Part shown: piece by piece, positions 43,813-54,671 of the stretch
Position numbering within the stretch: the stretch's first letter is position 1
Layout: each line of letters starts with the position of its first letter
From: Platerodrilus igneus
Lineage: Eukaryota > Arthropoda > Insecta > Coleoptera > Lycidae
Direction of reading: 5' to 3'
Assembly: GCA_036346225.1 (NCBI GenBank)
Contig: JARFIW010001489.1
Span: 682,001 to 746,000 of the forward strand
DNA length: 64,000 nt
Position numbers and translations under genes: made by a program
Notes under the pieces: model-generated
What the model was told of the DNA's origin: nothing
Seen by the model: the letters and a program-made list of their open reading frames with translations, nothing else
The model's database searches: none

Positions 43813-45124
43813 ATGTCTGATCCTAGGATGGATATTCATCGCTTACGTAAAGATGAACTTAGTTTTGAATTTTTATTAAGAGGTGTAGCGGTGTCCTCTA
43901 TGGAAACTGCGGAAATTATGAGAATATTACTTCGTCCTTTATTGAAATTAAAGCTTTCTGGTAAACCCTTGACTTATACGTCTTATGATGTAAATCCTGA
44001 AGGAGACTTAAAAGTTATTAATAATAAATTCGAAGAATTAAAATGTAATTTTGAAAAATCGGATTCTCCCTTAGCAACAATTCGTTCACAAATAATACAT
44101 GTGATGAAACACATTGATTTAATCAGGCCTACAGATTCATCACCTGAACAACTTGTAAAACGTACAGAATTATTAACGATTACCCTTACTTTGTTGGATT
44201 GTTTAGATAAGCCTCTCTCAACATTTATGAATTAGTATCCTCTTAGTACCGCATTAACCAAAGATACGGTTAATGCTGAAAATACTGTCCTCGATACTTC
44301 GGTCTCAACCCAATCTGAAAATACCTCCCTTACTATATCTACTAAATTTGTTAAATCCTATTCCCAACCAGTAATGAAATGGAATCTTAAATTTTGTGGT
44401 GATCCGAATGTACTGACAGTATATAATTTTCCTGAAAGAGTTGAAAAGCTCTATGCAGCTCGTAGCATTTCTGAGTCTCAGTGATTTGACTCATCTGTTG
44501 ATCTTTTTGAGTCAAAAGCATTATTATGGTTTCGTAGCAATCGCCATAGATTTTCGGATTGAAAATCATTAGCTCGCTTATTATTGAATTATTTTGAACC
44601 TACTGAATATAAACGAAGATTATTTCATAATATTTTCTCAAGATCCTTCTGAAGGTATTTTTGAATACTTAACTTGTATGACATCAATGTTTCGTCAGTA
44701 TGGTTCTATGGCTGATGATGTTCAGTGGGATATTGTTTCTCGGAATCTATCCCCATTCTATATTAGTCAATTGCCTACTGTACATTCATAACAAGAGTTA
44801 GAAAATGAATATTTGAAATTGGAAGTCAAGAAATTTCGTGCGGAAACTTATGTCCCACCTAGTCGTAAAAAACATAATTATGTTGAACGAACACGACTTT
44901 GCTTTTGTTAAAACCATTCCTATAGTGAAAGGCTGTTCTGAATTTTTGCCACCCCCACCTAATGTTAATGAAGTACAAAGTACCCCCAAGCAACTTGTAT
45001 GTTATAATTGTTTCCGTTTGGGGCATCTTAGTAAAAATTGTGATTCGCTTAAAAAGTTATTATGTTACAGGTGCGGTAAACATGATTATACCGTACGTAC
45101 TTATCCAAATTGTAATAAAAATTA
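43813..45124 (+). pseudogene. Gypsy C Gag (copy 1)
   Basis: ATG 43813 opens MSDPRMDIHRLRKDELSFEF, the SAP-like N-terminal domain, up to a TAG at 44233-44235. The same frame then stays open through the Gag core (PVMKWNLKFCGDPNVL, FESKALLWFRSNRHRFSD). A TGA at 44560-44562 replaces the Trp found in element A, and a frame break follows at about 44635 (CATAATATTTTCTCAAG). Two knuckle-like motifs close it: CYNCFRLGHLSKNC and a defective CYRCGKHDYTVRTYPNC. It is homologous to element A Gag but well diverged. Its core-domain lesions are shared with copy 2. Confidence 0.75.
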
Positions 45125-45157
45125 GGGAAACTAATTAAGGAGGAACCGGTTGGTCAA

Positions 45158-45660
45158 GTGGTTACGTCTCATTATTATTTAAGCTTGAGCCCTATCGATA
45201 CTACTGATTTTCGTAGTAAAATTCTTTCAGATTTTGTACTATCGCATGTACAATGTGATCTAAGACCCTATTTACAAGTGACAATATTAGGTCATACCCT
45301 ATCAGCGTTATTAGATAGTGCAGCCACCCGATCTGTAGTTGGTTTACCCGGCTATGAATTATTGCAAAATTTAGGTTTGACTAACTAAATTTCCTAGTAA
45401 CTGTACCGTAGCTAACGCTCAAACTTGTAAAAGTATTGGTTACATTACAACTTCTATACAACTTATGGATAAATTACATCTTATAAATATTATATTAGTT
45501 CCTGATCTTGCTCTCACTTTAACTTTGGGTGTGGATTTTTGGAAAATAATGGGAATGAATTATACCTAATTTGAAAGAAGATGTTTGGCATTTTGCTAAT
45601 CATCCCAAGGTTTCTAAAATTGCTAGTGTTTGTAATACCGATAGTTTAACCAATTAGCAA
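45158..45660 (+). pseudogene. Gypsy C aspartic protease remnant
   Basis: PYLQVTILGHTLSALLDSAATRSVVGLPGYELL carries the active-site position as DSAA instead of DSGA. After a stop, a second piece near 45500 reads LALTLTLGVDFWK, the conserved end of the domain. It is broken by several stops. Confidence 0.6.
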
Positions 45661-45699
45661 CGCCTTTCATTAAATGCTCTTATTTCTGAAAAATTGAAA

Positions 45700-46930
45700 A
45701 TTCTGGATAACGGATTAGGTTGCTGTACTACAACCAAACATGTAATTGAAATACTCCCAAATTCTAAACCGATTAAGCAACTATATTAATAGTGAATTGG
45801 ATAAAATGTTAAACGATAATGTTATTGACTCTAGTACAAGCACGTGTTCATCTCCAGTGGGTTTAGTCAGAAAACCAGATGACACATATCGTTTCTGCAT
45901 TGACTATATACAATTATATGCTGTTACCGTGAAAGATGCCTGTCTTTTACATTATATTTCCGCTATATTAGATCGGCTTCGCGATGCATGTTATTTGAGC
46001 TCAATTGATACTAGATCTTGCAAGTGTCTCTTGAGGATTCCTCTAAAGAGTTTACAGCTTTTACTGTACCAGGGCGTGGGCTCTTTCAATTTAACCGGAT
46101 GTCTTTTAGCCATACGAATGGTCCGGCAACTTTTCAACGATTGATAGATAATACGATAGGAGCTGATTCACAACCTTTCGTTTAACAATACCTCGATGAT
46201 GTAATCGTAGCTTTCAAAGATTTCGAAACCCATCTTTAAATTTTATCTATTGTGTTACATCGATCATCAAAAGATGGTTTGGTTATAAGTCTTGATAAGT
46301 GTAAATTTTGTTTACCAAAACTTCGTTTGGGTTACATTGTTGATCGACATGGTTTGAGACCCGATCCCGAAAAAGTTCGAGCTATTTTAAATATTTCTTC
46401 TCCCAAATCGGTTACAGAAGTTTGTCGATTTTTAGAAACTGCTTCTTGGTATAGACGTTTTGTTAAAAACTCTTCAACTATAATTGAACCCCTTACTTCT
46501 TTAATAAGGAAAACTTGTACCTGGGAATGAATATAAAAATGTGAATCTGCATTTAATCATCTAAAAGAGCTTTTAGTTTCCGCCTCCATAGTTAATTATC
46601 CGGATTGTTCTAAAGAATTTGTAATGCAAACAGATGCCTCGGCCTATGAACTTGGCGCTGTTATTTGTCTTGTTTATTAACAGCACAGGAACGAAAATAT
46701 TCGACTACCAAGCAAAAATGTCGTGCAGTAATTTGGGCTGTTGAAAAACAATCATTATTTGGAAGGTGTTCACTTCACTGTCATTACCGGCCATCATTCG
46801 TTGTTATGGTTTCACAGGCCGTTTTGCGAGATGGGCTTTACGCTTACAATCCTATGATTACACAATGATACATCGAAAAGGGAAAGATAATGTTGTTCCG
46901 AATTTATTGTCGTGATCTGTACCTATCTTG
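45700..46930 (+). pseudogene. Gypsy C reverse transcriptase and RNase H
   Basis: Fragments in order: ELDKMLNDNVIDSSTSTCSSP and YRFCIDYIQL, ISAILDRLRDACYLSSIDTRS, YLDDVIVAF (about 46188-46214), LGYIVDRHGLRPDPEKV, ASWYRRFVKNSSTI, a TDASAYELGAV RNase H start (about 46632), and MIHRKGKDNVVPN near 46870. Same family as element A by order and motifs, with many frameshifts and stops. Confidence 0.75.
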
Positions 46931-46979
46931 ATTGATGCCGTTGACAACAACGACACCCACCCTGCTATTTCTTAGAATA

Positions 46980-48144
46980 CTGATCCTTGGTATAAGAATA
47001 TGTTTCGCCGAGTGTTAGACAATCCACTTAAATTTCCCCAATGGCGAACGGATCATAATCGTTTGTATAAATATGCTAAACCAACCTTACCGGATTTCTC
47101 GAATGAAACTGATGTTTGGAAAACCATGATCATCATTTATAAAACATATTCGACAATTCGAAATTCTTATTATTGGCCGTAAGTGAAATGCGACATTGTG
47201 AGATATGTAAATCGTTGTTTTACCTGTCAGCAACAAGAGCCCGAACAGAAACCACCTGCGGGTTTGATGGGTTAACGCCCTGATATTACTAGACCTTGAC
47301 AAATGATGTCTTGATTTGATGAGTCCTTTTCCTAGATCGGCTCAAGGCTATACGCAAATATTAATTGTAACTTTAGTAAATATGTGGTTATGTTTCCTAT
47401 TCCTTCTGCAACTGCCAAAATATTTTGCAAACACATTAAAGATGGAATTTTTCTTGTTTATGGTGTTCCTCTATACATTATATGTGATAATAGAGGACAA
47501 ATGCAAAGTAAAGAATTTAAAAAGTTAAGTTACAGATATGACGTAAAAAGTTCATTTACTGGGTTATATTATCCTCGTGCTAAGCCCACCGAGAGAACTA
47601 ATAGAGTGATTAAAACAATGGTTGCCTCATATGTTAAAGATAATCATCGAACTTGGGACGCTAATTTAGCTGCAATTACTTGTGCGATTCGCACCTCTAC
47701 GAGTGAAGTCACTGGTCATACTTCATACTTTGTGTAATTATGGGCGTGAATATGTTTCCAATCCTACTGGTTTTATAACCACCCTTCCTTTTGAGAATAT
47801 TGATTTGGATAGTCAAGTGCAAAAACGCCAGACTGGTTTTCAAAAATTATTTGAGGAGGTTAATTTACGTATTAGCGCTGCTCATGAGCGTTATCATCAT
47901 TCTTATAATTTACGTAGTCGCGAAGGTTCGTATGTAGTTGGTCGGTTTGTGTGACGTCGTAATAAAGCACTTAGTGATGCGACGTAATCTTTTTGGGCCA
48001 AACTTGCTTTCCGATTTGTTGGCCCGTATAAGGTTAAGAAAGAAACAGGTATGGTTACTTATAAGTTAGAAACTATTGATGACGAGCCTGCTGGAATATG
48101 GCCTGTGCAAGATTTGAAGTCAGCCAATGTTGATGATGGTGATT
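46980..48144 (+). pseudogene. Gypsy C integrase
   Basis: The zinc-finger region (47180-47250) reads CxxCQQ-like after NRCFTC; the core has YIICDNRGQMQSKEFKKL, TERTNRVIKTMVASYVKDN and TWDANLAAITCAIRTS (47384-47737); the C-terminal module FWAKLAFRFVGPYKVKKETG and WPVQDLKSANVDDGD ends at TGA about 48144. It closely parallels element A residues 32134-32939 in order. A polypurine tract, AGAGGGGGAATGAAA, lies just before the second LTR at 48239. Confidence 0.75.
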
Positions 48145-48238
48145 GAATTATGTTTCATGGATTTTTGTTTATGTTTTGTTTTACAAGTCAGTAAACTTTT
48201 TATAGAGTTTACTTTCTTTGAAGTAGAGGGGGAATGAA

Positions 48239-50112
48239 ATGTTCTATTTTTACTTTTGCTATAGTTAATCGAATATTCGATGTTAGCCTTCTGATCGCCT
48301 ATGATTATCTTCCCCAAGCTATATTTTAGTTGACAGTTGTCATTTGAGTTGTCGATCAGTTCTGTTGGTCGTAACTCGTCTTTGCATTTTTTGTTTGCGA
48401 CGATTATTAATGAAAAGAATTGTTATTCAGTACAATGATTAGGTTCCCATCTGCAGTTCTGACAATGTGGTCCGTAAATTGCCTCTTTTTATTACGACTT
48501 CGTGGAATTCAGACGTTTTGGTTGTGCCGCTTTCTAGGTTTGGCAAGAATTAAATTAAGCTTCTCATTGGTATTTGGTTTGGAAGTTAATTACGCCCTAA
48601 GGGGATATTTGCGTCGTTTATGCACATTACAACAACCACGAACTTTAAGGTTAAAGTATCTTCCAGCTGATACTTCTATAGTAATGTTATACCCATGTTG
48701 TGTTAAGTTTATATGTTGAATACAGTATTTCTAATTATTATTTTTAGGATCCGAGTGTTAGTCCTAGTGTGGATCTATATGTAATCCTCGTGTTAGTTTT
48801 CCTGTTGGAATACACTTTGTCCAACTGTTAGTTCTATTGTTATTAGAATTTGTTGTTAGTTTGAGTATTGGTTTGGATTCTTGATCCAGTTTATGTATGT
48901 GAATTTGTATCTCCAAGTTACCTGCGATTTAGTTTGTGATTTATTGGTAAAAGATTGTTGAAGTTATCTCATTTCTATCTGAATAATTGCGCCGCTCTGC
49001 ATCTTTATAGCTGATTCCTTGTATTGCTGGAAACAAGTCTGGAGTTCCTAACTACAAGCTACGCACACACCTGCTCTACATTTGGTATCATCGGTGGAGC
49101 TGTATCATCGCTGAAGTGTAGGCCAAGCCTCCTGTGGTTGAATGCTTTTGTTACGTTGTAGTTTTCATGTCGTCTTAAACCAAAATTGCATGATTTTACT
49201 AAATTTTACATTATTAGGTACCATTATTGAAAGATTTTATTTACGGCAACCATACTTACATTTGTGTATTGAAGTAAAAATACTAAAATCTTGCATATAT
49301 AATTGATTTCCCTATATGTATTTTATAGCTATTAAGCTTTTGGTAAACTGTTTAAATATGTATATTTAAAAATAATAATGGAGAATTTATGTGTAAATCT
49401 GCTCACGAGACATTGAGTAGTTAAAATATTGGTAATCAGGTGTATTTATTAAGGGTACGATGATTGGATGGCCATCAATTCAACGTATGTGCTGAACAGG
49501 GAATTATTTATTTCTACCCTTTAGGTTAATAATCTTTATGCCGGCGTTTAGTGGCCTAGCTTGTGTCCAGATAACTTGGGAGTTGGGATTACTATATTTG
49601 TGATTATATTTTAGGTACTGTAGCTGTTGTTGTATTATTGAGGTGTATCATTGAATTTTCTCTAAAATGCAACAGTGTGTAGTTAAAAATGGATCTACTT
49701 TTTAATACATTAATTTGGTTTATGTCAAGCTTTCAAGTGAAGAATTCAATTAAATCGATTATTAGTGTTTATTTAGTATCATTTCTTGGTATAGTGAGTA
49801 ACTTAGGGTTCTTCCCGAGAACAGTGGAACATTTCTCGTTGTATCAGTCTGCTTCCCTTGTTTTTCGCAACCTATTATATTAATCAGTTTTTACATCAGG
49901 GACTTTGTTTATTGTCTTTATAGTCTATTCCGACTGGCCACTGGAACCTATGATCTTAAGAGTCTCCGAAGCACCCTTTTGTCACTTTAATTTTAGGGAA
50001 CACATTATATCGACGACTAATCTAAATTTTACCATAGCAAAAATAGGCCCAGACTACCTGTTGGGGCCTCGAAGTGAAATTAGCAAACAACATACGAGCC
50101 TCGAAGCAAAAT
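48239..50112 (+). repeat. Gypsy C second LTR
   Basis: Begins TGTTCTATTTTTACTTTTGC after the polypurine tract and matches the first LTR, except for an extra segment of about 390 bp (about 48727-49118) absent from the first. The 3' end at 50112 is provisional, set by TGGCACCAACACCG at 50113. Confidence 0.7.
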
Positions 50113-50485
50113 TGGCACCAACACCGTATTAGAGTTATTAGAGTCATAGTCTGTTCGGAATTGTGCTATTTGAATTTCGTCTATTGAAATAAATTTTGTT
50201 TTGTCTTTCATTCATGATTTTTAGTTACCATTTGGTATCATCTTATTACAAAGTGTTGAATTTAGTGCATTTGAATTGTTTGTGCTAGTTTGTGGCTCTA
50301 TTAAAATTGTATTGCACTATAATTTGGAAAGAATTTTAGTGTTAGTATTGATGCTGAGTGTGTTAGGTTTGTTTAGTGAATCTAATTGGTGATTTTTTCG
50401 TGCAGAAATTAGTGTGGTTAAAGAGATATATAAGTTTGCTATTGATTTATAGTGTTATGGAAATTTTTGGTCGTTATTAGTAACA

Positions 50486-51436
50486 ATGTCTGATCCTAAG
50501 ATGGATATTCATCGCTTACGTAAAGATGAACTTAGTTTTGAACTTTTGATAAGAGGTGTAGCGGTGTCCTCTATGGAAACTGCGGAAATTATAAGAATAT
50601 TACTTCGTCCTTTATTGAAATGGGAACTTTCCGGTAAACTCTTGACTTAAACGTTTTATGATGTAAATCCTGAAGAAGACTTAAAAGTTATTAATAATAA
50701 ATTCGAAGAATTAAAATGTAGTTTTGAAAAATCGGATTCTCCCTTAGCAACAATTCGTTCACAAATAATACATGTGATGAAACAAATTGATTTAATCAGG
50801 CCTGCAGATTTATCACCTGAACAACTTGTAAAACGTACCGAATTATTAACGATTACCCTTGCTTTGTTGGATTGTTTAGATAACCCTTCCTCAACTTTTA
50901 TGAATTAGGATCCTCTTAGTACCGCATTAACCAAAGATACGGTTAATGCTGAAAATACTGTCCTCGATACTTCGGTCTCAACCGAATCTGAAAATACCTC
51001 CCTTAATATATCTACTAAATTTGTTAAATCCTATTACCAACCAGTAATGCAATGGAATCTTAAATTTTGTGGTGATCCGAATGTACTGATAGTACATAAT
51101 TTTCCTGAAAGAGTTGAAAAGCTCCATGCAGCTCGTAACATTTCTGAGTTTCGGTTATTTGACTCATCTGTTGATCTTTTTGAGTCAAAAGCATTATTAT
51201 GGTTTCGTAGCAATCGCCATAGATTTTCTGATTGAAAATCATTAGCTCGCTTATTATTGAATCATTTTGAACCTACTGATTATAAACGAAGATTATTTCA
51301 TAATATTTTCTCAAGATCCTTCTGAAGGTATTATAGAATACTTAACTTGTATGATATCAATGTTTCGTCACTATGGTTCTATGCCTGATGATGTTCAGTG
51401 AGATATTGTTTCTCGGAATCTGTCACATTCTATAGT
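50486..51436 (+). pseudogene. Gypsy C Gag (copy 2), truncated by a Penelope-like element
   Basis: A second gag follows the second LTR, again starting MSDPKMDIHRLRKDELSFEL. It has the same TAG after the N-terminal domain (50906-50908), the same Trp-to-TGA change (51233-51235) and the same frame break as copy 1, plus its own TAA near 50647. It ends at about 51436 at a Penelope-like junction. Confidence 0.75.
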
Positions 51437-53318
51437 TAGGAGTTTTGGCATGTCGGAGACATTTAGTTGTTTCAAAGCGAATTAAATTTGCATCGTCTTG
51501 GGGTAGAGATCAGATCGCTGATTCTACCGAGCTAACGATTTCCTCTGCGGAAATTTTTCTGGGTGCAATTGAGAAGTTTAGTCCTTTGGACAGGTTATTT
51601 AGTTAGTTTTCGGTTAGTATATGTTCTGATCGGTTTATGAGGGCAGAGTTTTCGGGTAAGATGTTTTTTCAGGGCGTGAAAGGTTCTTGGAAAGTTGCAA
51701 GAATTTGCGTAATTGGGGTTTTGTGGTGAGTTCAGTGGTTTTTTGGGCTTGCAAGTATGAAATTCGGTCAAACAGAGTCCAGTCATTGTAGTTAAGCGTG
51801 GCGGATAATGTTAGGTGGAGCTGTAGGAGTTTAGAAATATTGTCTATTTCTTTTTGAGTGTTGGAAATTCGTTCGCGAAGAAGTGAGAGTTCTGCTCTGT
51901 AGAGAATTTTTCGGCTGGAATGTGTTTTTATGTGGTATTTTATTTTAAGGAAATTTGGAACTATGTCAGAATCACGACACCGTACCAAAAAGGTGAGTGT
52001 ACAAAGTAATTTTGCTAGTGAGTGTCTAAGGTTACTGAAAGTTTATGTTTTGTTTACAATATCCTCCCCGTAAAGATTTTTGTGATATTGTCAGAGGCTT
52101 TCACAACCGGAGTCATTATAAATATTTATGGTTCCGGGTTGAGACCGTGTCATTTTATAACTTAAGGTCGACGTTTCGCCCACTTTTGTAAAGAGCTTTA
52201 TCAGAACAAGAAATAAGTAATAAAATAAATAAAATATATAAAAATAAGAATGATAATATTAAGTAGACAAGTTAAAGTGTAAAGAGAAGAGTTACTCCTG
52301 AACTAGCAGACTCAATAGTCCATTTAAAGCCAAAAGGTGTCTTGTGGCGAAGTAACTGGTGAAAGTAGCGAAAGTGGTAGTTTATATAGGGCGAGAACTT
52401 GATGCATGAGCGATCATGAATAAAGAGGAGTGTCGTAGCAAATCAGTGAACGTCACGGTTCCACTGTTGTGAACATAGGCTTGTTTTCCAAATGGGGGAA
52501 AGTTGGTAGTCATCGTCTTTGTTTAAGTTGTTAGAATTTTTATTGATTTCTATGAATTCTCTAATTTTTCTATTGTAGAAAAATAAAATTCTGGCAATTA
52601 ATTTCGTCTTGTCAAAGTTAATGGTATGGCCTGTTTCATGTTAGTGTTCGGCCACCGCTGAGCGATTGTACTGGTTTGTTCTTAAGCATCGCTTAGGCTC
52701 GTTTGGTCTAGTATGTACTGACCGTCCTGTTTCTTCTAAACCGCAACTGCAAGGTATACTATATACGCCTGGGGCTTTAAGACTATTTTCGGAATCTTTT
52801 GGGGTTGGTAATATTTGTGAAATTTTATTGGTGGGTTTATAGATTGTTTTGAGGTTGTGTTTATGTAGAATTTTGCCAATTCGGTCTATTACTCTGTGTA
52901 TATATGGAAAGATTGCTAAAGTTCGTGTATCGGGCTTACAGCGTGGTTTGGGGGTTCGTGTAGGATGCAGATGCCAATTTATTACTCTGCCGATATCTGA
53001 GCTACGATAGCCGTTTTTTTAAGACTGGTTTTAAGATGGGTCAGTTTATTAAATAGGTGTTCTGGTTGTGAAATCTTAATTGCACGGTGGACTAGAGAGT
53101 TGATTACCGATGATTTTTAAGACGGATGATGATGTGACGACGCATGTAGGTATCTGTCTGTGTGTGTGGGTTTTCGATATACGGAATGACCTAGTCGTCC
53201 GTTAGGTTGGCGCTCCACCAGAACGTCAAGAAATGGCAGAGTTCCATTCAGTTTTTTCAAAACTATGTACAAACCACCGATTAATCCGCCAAATGTCAAC
53301 GTGACTCCTACATGGTAT
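51437..53318 (-). mobile_element. Penelope-like element, tandem partial copies
   Basis: Minus strand from 53318: the RT C-terminal region ([38 protein letters not shown]), a linker ending VYSIPCSCG, then a GIY-YIG-type endonuclease in which the YIG part is lost (GLEETGRS) and AVAEH*HETGH, to about 52440. A terminal-repeat-like region with a hairpin and GAAACGTC (52205-52170) follows. At 51988-51437 a Penelope ORF N-terminus begins again (RCRDSDIVPNFLKIKYHIK, LLRERISNTQKEIDN). This is a C-terminus / terminal repeat / N-terminus tandem, a typical Penelope arrangement. There are several stops; it is not functional. Confidence 0.75.
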
Positions 53319-53549
53319 GCAATATGGAAATATCATTTCTGGTAGAATTTTTTATAAGTTTTACCCTACAAACCAATTGTAGTTTTAAAATCAACTTTGA
53401 CGTAAGATTTTTCTTTTTTTTAAATCAGTTGGCTCAAATATTTTGAAAGAGAGTGCAACTGTAGGTAACAACCTATAACACACTTACATCCATAAGATAT
53501 ATTCTAATTATAATTCGGATTACTGTAAAATCATAAGTAACATCTCATC
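53319..53549. other. Short non-coding gap
   Basis: AT-rich; nothing recognised between the Penelope-like and RTE segments. Confidence 0.3.
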
Positions 53550-54180
53550 ATTAAGTCTTCAGTCCTGGAACTGCTTATACACATATCTCCATTGTTTCCT
53601 ATTCTGAGCTAGCCTTACACATTTTCCTGAAATTCACACAGTCTGCACCTTTCACTATCTGCGTGCAACAGTCCGACCTAGGTCTTAATTTACCTTTCTT
53701 TTCCTCTATCTGCTTGTAATATAACCCGTACTAATCCCCAAAAATGCATTAGAACATACCTTGTCCTTCTATATCTTCTATTTTCTTTGTTTTTCACAGA
53801 TATTATTATTCCCCTACTATTTCTATAACCTTTCTGTTATTAACTTTATCTGTCCATGCTATCATCATTATCATACATCTGAAGCATGACATTCCAAATG
53901 GATTCTTCTTTTCCTGTCTGCTTCTCCTACTGTCCCTATTTTATAGGCGTACAGTGCTGTGCTCCACACATATGCTTCCGACACTTTTGTCCTGGTTTCC
54001 ATGTTTGTTACCTTCGAACATAGCCACTGCAGTTTCTTGTTAGATACAGTTCGGTTCCCCTTCTATTGTTTTGTAGATATATACCCTATTTCACCAATAT
54101 TCAGTGGTATGTGTAGAAGTTCAAGTAACCTGACAGCTACCAAGATACCCCAACACAGACATTAGCGAATTTAATAGTTC

Positions 54181-54605
54181 AATAAAATCCAAAAACAGAG
54201 AGTATTCTTGTATAAAATTTTTAATATAATAGTTAAAAATTTAAAAATTACAGTGGAGCGCTTTCGGTGTTAGCCGTCTTCGGTGCCATGTCAAGTTATT
54301 TTAAAAATTTATATTACATCAAAATAATTCAATAAATAGAGGTCATTTAAATTTATAAACTAATATCACATAATAAAAGACTAGTTAAAAATGGATTGTT
54401 CCAATAAATATAGAATACATTTTGTCTGCATAGTTGATTAAGTCAAAAAAAAACTTGACATGGCACCGAAGATGGCTAATGCGGAAGGCGCTCTGTTGTA
54501 CTTTTTATATTTTTAACTATTATATTAAAAATTTTACACGAGAATACTCTCTGTGTTTGGATTTTATTAAAAAATGTTCGGGTACACAGTAAGGATGTCT
54601 TCAGA
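54181..54605. mobile_element. Foldback element with 117-bp inverted arms and 10-bp target duplication
   Basis: Flanked by TTAATAGTTC at 54171-54180 and 54606-54615. Arms at 54181-54297 and 54452-54568 are imperfect inverted copies, starting AATAAAATCCAAA(A/C)ACAGAGAG and ending CATGTCAAGTT; the spacer is 154 bp. A 37-bp tail (54569-54605) lies outside the right arm, so the element is asymmetric. It inserted in the RTE 3' UTR, which is collinear across it. It is either a MITE or a non-autonomous Penelope-like element with inverted terminal repeats. Confidence 0.75.
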
Positions 54606-54671
54606 TTAATAGTTCTCCAGTTAATTCTTTCGCACAATTTACATTAGTTGAGAATATTGAAAAACCAAAAC

